The notes under the pieces are model-generated. The model worked only from the letters and a program-made list of their open reading frames with translations, was not told the origin of the DNA and searched no databases. Position numbers and translations under genes: made by a program. From Arachidicoccus rhizosphaerae (GTDB lineage: Bacteria; Bacteroidota; Bacteroidia; Chitinophagales; Chitinophagaceae): DNA of 64,000 bases. Shown here in pieces: positions 1-7,476 of the stretch (positions within the stretch are counted from its first letter, which is position 1; every line of letters starts with the position of its first letter). Location of the stretch: positions 157,776-221,775 of the forward strand of contig NZ_FNQY01000007.1 of assembly GCF_900107765.1 (NCBI RefSeq), in the 5' to 3' direction.

Positions 1-57
1 CGTCCTGTTACTGATAGCTTCATATATAAAAATTACTTTGGGCCTTACAAGCAATAG
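1..57 (+). CDS. Possible C-terminal tail of an upstream gene (partial)
   Basis: Frame 1 is open from the first base to a TAG at 55-57 and encodes about 18 residues ending YKNYFGPYKQ. This could be the end of a gene that starts outside the window. It is too short to identify, and an open stretch of this length can occur by chance. Confidence 0.2.
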   Translation, partial: RPVTDSFIYKNYFGPYKQ

Positions 58-781
58 AAAATCAATATCTTATCATTGGTTTTATCTATGAGATGCAATG
101 CCATAAAAGAAAACCGTATTTAAAATCACCTGAATGGCTGTAAACGAATGGGTTGGAATTAGCATTTGATTCAATAGAATTACAAGCTACTTCATCCATA
201 TCACAGTAGGAAGATTTCTACAACTAAAGGTAGTTTCATAAGTAAATGAGCTGAGGACAATAAGTTATTTAAATACGCAATCTGTTATCTTTTTAACAGC
301 CTTCAAATAGAAAAGTTGTTTGCAAGTTAATGGGCGAATTAACGCAGATGACCTCAAGATTATAAAGAAGTTGAAAAGTCCAGCTCTCCCCAATTTTGTC
401 ATACAAACAAATATTATCTCCATTTCTGATCGAAACATTATTTTTTGAAATTCGGGGCGCTTTAACTGCAAATTTGTTAATGTATGATAAAATTTTGCCG
501 AAAAGCCCCCCTTTTATTACCATTTTACCCCTTAAATGTTAAAATCTGACTGTTAATTTTGGCTTAATGATTAGGGAATGGAAATTGAATAAGGTAACAG
601 AACGATTGCAATTTCTCCTAAAAAGAATCACACTAAATCAAATCAATGCTCAAAATGATTAATGGCAAGGCATCACTTAGGAGGCTGTTCATTATTCATA
701 TTTCACTTCTAATTGTTTCAGAAATTAAACTGATTTCTGATTGTTCAGGGTTAAAAACTTTTATTTTTTAAACTTCAATCA
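58..781. other. Intergenic region and long leader before SusC-1
   Basis: About 720 bp with no convincing gene. The short minus-strand reading frames at 265-523 overlap one another in different frames and resemble nothing known. The region carries the CCCC box and promoter described at 508-561. If that promoter is right, the SusC-1 transcript has a leader of about 215 nt. CTCCTAA (615-621) could pair with TTAGGAG (678-684) within it. Nothing else stands out. Confidence 0.5.
508..561 (+). promoter_or_regulatory. CCCC box A and promoter of SusC-1
   Basis: CCCC at 508-511, ACC at 519-521 and CCCC at 528-531 form a 24-bp element with repeats about 10 bp apart. The -7 element TAATTTTG (554-561) follows after 22 bp. 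The same arrangement occurs before SusC-3 and, with one 1-bp shift, before GH35. Looser forms precede SusC-2 and SusC-4. The proximal CCCC lies where the Bacteroidota -33 element (TTTG) would normally be, as expected for an activator site. That the HTCS at 10388-14632 binds it is inference. Confidence 0.6.
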
Positions 782-3700
782 ATGCTAAAAAAGAATGCAC
801 AGCCACAAGACAAGATGTTTTGTAGGCTTTTTAAGCGTCAAGGCTACTATTATTTGGGGAGCCTTTTGGTTTTTCTTTTAATCTCTGTAGCAGGGATTTC
901 CCAGTCAAGGATGATTGCAGGTCAGGTAATGGATGAACATGGTGTTCCCATTGCAAGCGCATCTGTAAAGATTGCCGGATCGCCGGGTGGTTCTGTGACA
1001 GATGATCTGGGTAAATTTGAATTGAAATTATCACCTCCTGCAACGCTTATAGTTTCCAGTCTGGGGTATGTTACTCAGGAAATTAAGGTTACTGATCAAA
1101 GTGAGTTGGAAATTCACTTAAAAGCAAACGATGATAATAAGCTAGGAGAAGTAATCGTGGTCGGATATGGCACTCAGAAAAAAACAGACGTAACTGGGGC
1201 AGTCACCTCTGTTTCTGCGGACAGGTTATCGAAAATTCCAGTTACGAATGTTATGCAGTCGGTGGAAGGAGCGGTTCCTGGGCTGACCGTGACCTCGACT
1301 TCAGGTGTTCCGGGAAGTTCACCATCATTATTAGTAAGAGGGCAAAATTCCATAACCGCAGGTTCAGGTCCATATATTATAGTGGACGGGATTCCATTAA
1401 TCAAAACTGTCGGTTCTTCTTTGAATGATATCAATCCAAATGATATTGAATCCATAGTAGTCTTAAAAGACGCTTCTGCCACAGCGATTTATGGAACTCA
1501 GGGCTCCAATGGAGTAATCCTTGTGACTACAAAAAGAGGCAAAACTGGCAAGCCGCAGATTCGATACAATGGATATACAGGCATTGAGAATATCGCCCAT
1601 GTGCTTCAACCCAGGGATGGAGCGTCCTATGTTCAGAAATATGCCGATTATATGACAGCCACAGGTCAAACTCAGACCAGCCCGGTCCCGAATTATGGTG
1701 AACTAGATAATTATAATAATGGTACAACAACAGACTGGATCAAAGAAGCAACTCGTACAGGAATTCTTCAGGATCATAATCTGAGCGTTTCTGGCGGGAC
1801 GGATAACGTACGCTATTATTTTGGTGGAGAATACCTGAAACAAAAGGGAGTTGTGGAAGGATATCAATATCATAGAGCCAGTTTCCGGTCTAATCTGGAT
1901 GTCAAAATCACCGATTTTCTCAAAGTAGGAACCTCCTCTTTTTTTACAGCTAATGATTATGGTGGTGGCCGTGCCAATTTGCTTAATGCGACGGCAATGA
2001 GCCCATATGGCAATGAATATAATGATGACGGAAGCTATGCTATATTCCCGATGTATCCAGAGTTATTGTATACCAATCCATTAGTAGGTCTGACTACTTC
2101 AAATATGAGTAAGACTGTAAATATTAATGCCAATGCTTATGCTGAAGTTGATTTAGGAGGGCTGCTCAAAGGTTTAAGGTATCGACTGAATGCAGGGTAT
2201 ATTTATTTCCCTGAAAGATATGCAACCTATACGGGTAGAGCGGCAAATGATATGCTGGGTACTGCTAGTGTGACAAATGCACACACCTCTAATTATACAA
2301 TAGAAAACCTATTGTATTATAATGCTGATTTTGGGAAAAATCATTTAGACTTTACGGGTCTTTACAGTGCACAGCAACGAAAATACATGACCACTACAGC
2401 AGGAGCTAAGGGTTTCGTCAACGATGTGCTGACATATAATAATCTTGGGGCTGGTGCAACTCAGACCAGCTCATCCTATAGCGACAAATATGGCTTGAAT
2501 TCACAAATGGTCAGAGTTAATTATAATTATGACAGCCGCTATCTGCTGACACTTACTGCTCGCCGTGACGGATCTTCAGTATTTGGAGCCAATACGAGCA
2601 AATATGGAATATTTCCCTCTGCAGCTTTTGGCTGGAATATTTCTAATGAGTCATTTATGAAATCCGTTGATTTTGTAAACAATTTAAAGCTGAGGGTTTC
2701 CTATGGTAAGACAGGTAACGAGGCGGTAGGTGTGTACAAAACCATTACCACTGACAATTCCATTCGGCAACCATTTGACGGAATCAGTACGATTGGCGTT
2801 GTTGCAGGAAATCTAGGCAATGATAATTTGCATTGGGAATCCACCAAAACCTTTAACCTGGGATTAGATTTTAGCTTATTCAATCACCGAGTAGATGGAA
2901 CCATAGATTACTATAATAATAAGACTTATGGCTTACTTTTAAGCCGCAGCCTGCCAATTATTACCGGATACAGCTCCGTGCTTGACAACATTGGCAAAAC
3001 ATCAAATAATGGTCTGGAAATCAGTTTGAATACTAAAAATGTAGAATTGGAAAAGTTTGGCTGGGAGACCTCCCTTTCTTTTTCCACTAATAAAAATAAG
3101 ATTGTTGATTTATATGGAGATGGAAAGGATGATTTAGGAAATCGCTGGTTTATCGGCCATCCAATTGGGGTTATTTACGATTATAAATTGGAAGGAGTAT
3201 GGCAGGAAGGTGAAGATCCATCTAATCAGGATCCTGGTGCTAAACCCGGTGACCTGAAATTCGCGGACCTGAATGGAGATCATCAGATAACAGCAGAAGA
3301 TAAATCAATTCTTGGCCAGACGACTCCTAAATGGACTGGAGGCATGACCAATACCTTTCACTATGGTAATTTCAGTTTAAGGGTTTTTATACAGACCGTA
3401 CAAGGAGTATTGAAAAACAATCCTGATCTGAATTATGCAGATGAAACAGGAAGGCGTAATACGCCCGAGGAAGTTGGCTATTGGACACCTGAAAATAAGA
3501 GTAATACGAGGCCTTCTTTGGCTTATAATAATACGCGGGGATATGGGTATCCTTCCAATGCGAGCTATACCCGCTTGAAGGATGTAACGCTTAGTTATGT
3601 CTTTTCACAGTCCTTGTTAGATAAATGGAATTTGGGAGGACTGACATTTTATGTAAGTGGAAGGAATCTGATTACCAATACAGATTGGATTGGCTGGGAT

Positions 3701-3799
3701 CCGGAATCCAATTACTCAACAAGAGGCTCAGGAGACTGGGTAAATAATTATCCAGTGACCAGGTCCTTTGTATTCGGAATGAATATCTCTCTAAAATAA
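782..3799 (+). CDS. SusC-like TonB-dependent outer-membrane glycan importer (SusC-1)
   Basis: An outer-membrane beta-barrel that moves oligosaccharides into the periplasm using TonB energy, together with the SusD lipoprotein encoded 19 bp downstream. At 1005 residues it has the normal family length. A hydrophobic signal segment lies near residues 22-40. A carboxypeptidase-D-like beta-sandwich follows (about 45-115), then the conserved SusC stretch with VVGYGTQKK and the plug domain with its VLKDASATAIYGTQGSNGV motif, and then the barrel ending in an aromatic and hydrophobic strand. Start at 782 is used; ATG at 815 (Met12) is an alternative. Its transcript probably starts at the box A promoter and ends at the terminator after SusD-1. 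The exact glycan cannot be read from the sequence. Confidence 0.95.
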   Translation: MLKKNAQPQDKMFCRLFKRQGYYYLGSLLVFLLISVAGISQSRMIAGQVMDEHGVPIASASVKIAGSPGGSVTDDLGKFELKLSPPATLIVSSLGYVTQEIKVTDQSELEIHLKANDDNKLGEVIVVGYGTQKKTDVTGAVTSVSADRLSKIPVTNVMQSVEGAVPGLTVTSTSGVPGSSPSLLVRGQNSITAGSGPYIIVDGIPLIKTVGSSLNDINPNDIESIVVLKDASATAIYGTQGSNGVILVTTKRGKTGKPQIRYNGYTGIENIAHVLQPRDGASYVQKYADYMTATGQTQTSPVPNYGELDNYNNGTTTDWIKEATRTGILQDHNLSVSGGTDNVRYYFGGEYLKQKGVVEGYQYHRASFRSNLDVKITDFLKVGTSSFFTANDYGGGRANLLNATAMSPYGNEYNDDGSYAIFPMYPELLYTNPLVGLTTSNMSKTVNINANAYAEVDLGGLLKGLRYRLNAGYIYFPERYATYTGRAANDMLGTASVTNAHTSNYTIENLLYYNADFGKNHLDFTGLYSAQQRKYMTTTAGAKGFVNDVLTYNNLGAGATQTSSSYSDKYGLNSQMVRVNYNYDSRYLLTLTARRDGSSVFGANTSKYGIFPSAAFGWNISNESFMKSVDFVNNLKLRVSYGKTGNEAVGVYKTITTDNSIRQPFDGISTIGVVAGNLGNDNLHWESTKTFNLGLDFSLFNHRVDGTIDYYNNKTYGLLLSRSLPIITGYSSVLDNIGKTSNNGLEISLNTKNVELEKFGWETSLSFSTNKNKIVDLYGDGKDDLGNRWFIGHPIGVIYDYKLEGVWQEGEDPSNQDPGAKPGDLKFADLNGDHQITAEDKSILGQTTPKWTGGMTNTFHYGNFSLRVFIQTVQGVLKNNPDLNYADETGRRNTPEEVGYWTPENKSNTRPSLAYNNTRGYGYPSNASYTRLKDVTLSYVFSQSLLDKWNLGGLTFYVSGRNLITNTDWIGWDPESNYSTRGSGDWVNNYPVTRSFVFGMNISLK

Positions 3800-3818
3800 A
3801 TAGCGTAAAATCATTATC

Positions 3819-5450
3819 ATGAAAAAATTATTAATCATATTCGGACTGACGGGATGCATTTTTAGCATGTGGTCATGCCATAAAAGTTTCCTTGAGGAGA
3901 CACCTCAGTCTTCTTACACTCCTGTTACACTAAAGGATTCTCTGGGTTTTCAGGCGGCTTTGGTTGGTTTATACAATCAACTTGAAAATTATTATTCATG
4001 GTCGTCCAGACAAGGTTGGCCAAGTGTCTGGCAGGTGGGGACAGATGTAGCCAATGCCACAGCTAATCAGGAAGGAGTAGAGATACCCTATTATAATTAT
4101 GGAGAACTTACTTCTACTGATGTAGCTTCACAGCATATCTGGACCTTAAATTATCAGATGATTAATCTGACAAATATTATTCTTGATAATGCGGAAGCAT
4201 CTGATTTAACAGGTATATCAGAAAATAATAAAAAAGCCATTGAAGCAGAAGCAAAATTTTTCCGTGCCTTCGCTTATAATTATCTGGCTACTTTATACGG
4301 AGGGGTACCTTTGGTCACACATGCGCTTGCCGGGCCTAAAACCGATTTTACAAGAGCAAGTCTGGATTCAGTAAATCAGTTAATAATTGCTGATCTGGAA
4401 TATGCAAAGGTGAATTTGCCGGATATTGAAGATGTTCCAAGTAATACCAATGGAAAAATGTACGGCCGGGCCAATAAGTTCATGGCTATGCAATTATTGG
4501 CGAAGGTGTATTTACGTTCAGGTCAGCCCGCCTTAGCAGAAGAAAATACAAAAGCTATCATTAATAGCGGAAGATTCAGCCTTGTAACCAAGCGCTATGG
4601 GGTTAAATCAGAACAAGCGGGTGACCCTTTTTCTGATATGTTTGTATATGGCAATGAGCGCAGAAACCAAGGTAATACGGAAGCCATCTGGGTACTAGAA
4701 CTTGAAAATCCAAGTTCAGTTGTTGGCGGAGTATCGGATAATCCACAACAGCGCAGGGTCTGGGGAGCAGCCTATTACAATATAAGTGGGATGGTTATTT
4801 GTGATTCATTAGGAGGTAGAGGGATTGCTAGACTTCGTTTGAGTAATTGGGTGTTATATGGCCTTTATCAAAATGAGGATATGCGAAATTCTCAGTATAA
4901 TATCCGCAGACGTTATTACTATAATGACCCAACAAATGCAAATTATGGAAAGATGGTTCCCTTTACAGGACCAGATACTTTATTTAAGATCTGCCCAAGC
5001 ACCACCAAATGGGGGCAGTATGATCCAAATGATGATTTTGGTTATGCAATGATCAAAGATTTTATTTTGATGAGATTAGGAGAGACCTATTTATTACAGG
5101 CTGAGGCACAATTTGACCAAGGAAAATTAGCAGATGCTGCAGCGAGCATCAATGTACTTCGAGCCAGAGCTTTTGAAGATTACCCCACAGAGGGCAAAGT
5201 CGCTTCAGGTGATATCACCATGGATTTTATTCTGGACGAAAGAGCCAGGGAATTGATAGGTGAGGAAAATAGAAGAATGACACTCATGCGAACCAAGACA
5301 TTGGTAGAGCGGGTGAACCGATTGAACCTTAATGATGCGCAACACCCAGTTACCGGTGTTAGTCAAACGAACCTCTTGCTTCCGATTCCTTTAGATGAAA
5401 TTCAGCTAAATAAGGATGCCGTCCTGGATCAAAATCCAGGTTACAATTAA
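3819..5450 (+). CDS. SusD-like surface glycan-binding lipoprotein (SusD-1)
   Basis: The lid and glycan-binding partner of SusC-1. The first residues form a lipoprotein signal ending in a WSC lipobox with Cys20 as the likely lipidated residue, which anchors the protein on the outer membrane. The 543-residue length, the helical TPR-like N-terminal half with AEAKFFRAFAYNYLATLYGGVPL, and the C-terminal RGEE-type region (ERARELIGEENRR, ending NPGYN) are typical of the SusD/RagB family. It starts 19 bp after SusC-1, so the two are co-transcribed. A strong terminator at 5561-5593 separates the pair from the downstream enzymes. Confidence 0.94.
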   Translation: MKKLLIIFGLTGCIFSMWSCHKSFLEETPQSSYTPVTLKDSLGFQAALVGLYNQLENYYSWSSRQGWPSVWQVGTDVANATANQEGVEIPYYNYGELTSTDVASQHIWTLNYQMINLTNIILDNAEASDLTGISENNKKAIEAEAKFFRAFAYNYLATLYGGVPLVTHALAGPKTDFTRASLDSVNQLIIADLEYAKVNLPDIEDVPSNTNGKMYGRANKFMAMQLLAKVYLRSGQPALAEENTKAIINSGRFSLVTKRYGVKSEQAGDPFSDMFVYGNERRNQGNTEAIWVLELENPSSVVGGVSDNPQQRRVWGAAYYNISGMVICDSLGGRGIARLRLSNWVLYGLYQNEDMRNSQYNIRRRYYYNDPTNANYGKMVPFTGPDTLFKICPSTTKWGQYDPNDDFGYAMIKDFILMRLGETYLLQAEAQFDQGKLADAAASINVLRARAFEDYPTEGKVASGDITMDFILDERARELIGEENRRMTLMRTKTLVERVNRLNLNDAQHPVTGVSQTNLLLPIPLDEIQLNKDAVLDQNPGYN

Positions 5451-5560
5451 TATTATGGGATAGATTTGAAAATTTTTGTTTACAAAGAATAGTCTTAATA
5501 TTTATTTGTAATTCAATCAGTTATTCGTTTATAAACGGTTTAATTAGAGATAAAATAAGG

Positions 5561-5593
5561 ATTGCCACATATCTTAGGTATGTGGCAATTTTT
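5561..5593 (+). terminator. Rho-independent terminator after SusD-1
   Basis: ATTGCCACATA (5561-5571) pairs perfectly with TATGTGGCAAT (5579-5589) across a 7-nt loop and is followed by a run of Ts. It marks the end of the SusC/SusD-1 unit. Confidence 0.85.
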
Positions 5594-5735
5594 CATTACA
5601 GTTAAATATTTTCAGGTGTTCAGTTACAGATGAAACTCTATGTATTTATTTATTTTTAATATATAGTGTGTTTTTTATAAGAATACTATCATTGTATTTA
5701 AATGGAAATGTATATATTTTTTTGTTTTTATTTTA

Positions 5736-5771
5736 AATATTTGTCAATTGTACAAATATTGTCTATCTTCG
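5736..5771 (+). promoter_or_regulatory. Palindromic operator copy 1 with promoter-like element
   Basis: AATATTTGT (5736-5744) and ACAAATATT (5752-5760) form perfect 9-bp arms around the spacer CAATTGT. TTTG inside the left arm (5740-5743) lies 20 bp before TATCTTCG (5764-5771), which resembles the -33/-7 pair of Bacteroidota promoters. A dimeric repressor bound here would cover the -33 element. Confidence 0.5.
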
Positions 5772-6031
5772 AAATCGCGATGAACCAAAATTGGCTATGC
5801 TGATTTTAAGCTGCATAGACAACCATCAAAATCAGGTAAAATACGCGACTGTGGAAAAAACGGTTGATTAACGAAGGCAATAATGAGATTTTTGATTAAA
5901 AATCATACCACAGAAAAGCGGTTAAATCAAATTGTGTTTATCGCAAACTATTGACATTTAATTAATTGTATTGAATTTTGGCTGGAAATTTCTTGTAGAA
6001 ATTATCTGCCAGGGCTTATTTGAGATTCATT

Positions 6032-6067
6032 AATATTTGTCAATTGTACAAATATATTGATCTTTTG
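6032..6067 (+). promoter_or_regulatory. Palindromic operator copy 2 with promoter-like element
   Basis: The same core as copy 1: AATATTTGT (6032-6040), spacer CAATTGT, then ACAAATAT (6048-6055). Twenty-four consecutive bases match copy 1 while the flanks differ, so the match probably reflects binding-site conservation and not a recent local duplication. TTTG at 6036-6039 and TTTG at 6064-6067 have the same spacing as the TTTG/TTCG pair of copy 1. It lies about 60 bp before the GH27 start. Confidence 0.5.
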
Positions 6068-6125
6068 AATGGAGGAACAATATGTTTGAGGCAGTTAATT
6101 GATTAATAAGGGCAATCAACAAAAA

Positions 6126-7466
6126 ATGAGAAAATACGTAAGGTTAACGGCAATTTTAATTTTATGCGGCTGGCTGAGCAGCCTGCGTGCACAAACGGAT
6201 TTTAAATCATGGGCCGGGACACCCCCTATGGGGTGGAATAGTTGGGATGCATATGGCCCGACGATTACCGAACCAGAGGTAAAGGCGAATGCGGATTATA
6301 TGGCTAGCCATTTAAAAGCCTCCGGCTGGCAATATATTGTTGTGGATATTCGCTGGTATGTATCCAATGATAAAGCAGGCGGATACAATCAAACGGATCC
6401 TATTTATAATCTGGATAAATATGGAAGATATATACCTGCCGTAAACAGATTTCCATCCGCAAAAGATGGAAAAGGGTTCAAGGCATTGGCTGATTACATT
6501 CATGCTAAGGGACTAAAGTTTGGCATTCATATTATGCGTGGGGTACCTAAAGAGGCTGTTGCAAAAAAAATGCCTATTAAAGGTACCAGTTATACGGCGG
6601 ATCAAATCTATAGCCCGGAAAGGCAATGTGAATGGCTGAAGGATAATTATACCATTGACAGCACAGCTGCTGGAGCCCAGGCTTATTACAATTCCATTTT
6701 GGAACTTTATGCCAGCTGGGGAGTGGATTTTATCAAGGTAGATGACCTTTCCAGGCCTTATCATCAGGCCGAAATTGAGATGATTAGAAAAGCAATCGAC
6801 AAGACCGGCCGGCCTATTGTATTTAGCACTTCTCCCGGAGAAACACCTATATCGGCAGCTATTAATGTCGGACAAAATGCCAATATGTGGCGCATGGTGG
6901 ATGATGTCTGGGATACCTGGCCACATATAACCCATTTAATGAAAGTAGCAGAACAGTGGTATCCTTATATTAAACCCGGAAACTGGCCGGATTGCGATAT
7001 GATCCCCCTGGGGAGAATCTCTATCAGAGGAGAAAGAGGAGCGGACCGAATGACTCGCCTGACTAAGGATGAGCAGTATTCTTTGATGAGTTTCTTTTTG
7101 ATTTTCCGATCTCCTTTAATGTTTGGTGGGGATTTGCCAAGCCTTGATACATTTACCTCCGGCCTTTTAACCAATAAGGCTGCGCTTAAAATGCACAAGG
7201 AAGGTACTCAGGTCAAAGAACTTTATCAAAAAGATGGCCGTTTGGCTGTGACTTCAATCAATAGTAAGACCGGAGAGCGCTACCTTGCTCTATTTAATAT
7301 CTCTGACAGTGTAAAACCTTTGACACTGTCCGTTAGCTTGGCAGATCTGGGCCTGAAAAAAGCCACACTGACTAATATCTGGACAGGTAGAAAAGAAGGA
7401 AAAATTATTAAAACCATACAGGTCAGTCTGGCTCCTCACGCCTGTAAATTATATAGCTTACAATAA
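6126..7466 (+). CDS. GH27 family enzyme: alpha-galactosidase or beta-L-arabinopyranosidase
   Basis: A secreted retaining glycosidase that removes terminal alpha-galactose or, as some family members do, beta-L-arabinopyranose from arabinogalactan side chains. The ATG at 6126 gives MRKYVRL and a signal peptide ending LRAQ; an upstream in-frame TTG at 6099 is less likely. The N-terminal PPMGWNSWDAYG motif is diagnostic of the GH27/GH36 barrel. The nucleophile is probably Asp206 in FIKVDD, and the acid/base lies in the DD pair at 259-260 (WRMVDDVW). A small beta-sandwich ends the 446-residue protein. It starts a unit with the GH43 gene (10-bp gap) and HTCS, under the palindrome promoter. Substrate choice between the two activities is not resolved. 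Confidence 0.88.
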   Translation: MRKYVRLTAILILCGWLSSLRAQTDFKSWAGTPPMGWNSWDAYGPTITEPEVKANADYMASHLKASGWQYIVVDIRWYVSNDKAGGYNQTDPIYNLDKYGRYIPAVNRFPSAKDGKGFKALADYIHAKGLKFGIHIMRGVPKEAVAKKMPIKGTSYTADQIYSPERQCEWLKDNYTIDSTAAGAQAYYNSILELYASWGVDFIKVDDLSRPYHQAEIEMIRKAIDKTGRPIVFSTSPGETPISAAINVGQNANMWRMVDDVWDTWPHITHLMKVAEQWYPYIKPGNWPDCDMIPLGRISIRGERGADRMTRLTKDEQYSLMSFFLIFRSPLMFGGDLPSLDTFTSGLLTNKAALKMHKEGTQVKELYQKDGRLAVTSINSKTGERYLALFNISDSVKPLTLSVSLADLGLKKATLTNIWTGRKEGKIIKTIQVSLAPHACKLYSLQ

Positions 7467-7476
7467 TTAAAAAGAA

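Larger units (their letters stand above)
5451..6125. other. Regulatory intergenic region before GH27
   Basis: 675 bp without a credible gene. It contains a terminator (5561-5593) and two copies of a 25-bp palindrome (5736-5760 and 6032-6056), each followed by a promoter-like element. The 260 bp between the copies have only reading frames of about 24 codons or fewer, so an untranslated leader is the simplest reading. Confidence 0.6.

Noticed and set aside
5772..6031. Small peptide genes of about 23-24 codons between the two palindromes
   Set aside because: No ribosome-binding context or recognisable composition; such short frames are expected by chance in AT-rich DNA.
6513..6935. Minus-strand reading frame of 140 codons inside GH27
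   Set aside because: It is a shadow of the GH27 catalytic region, which carries all expected motifs on the plus strand.
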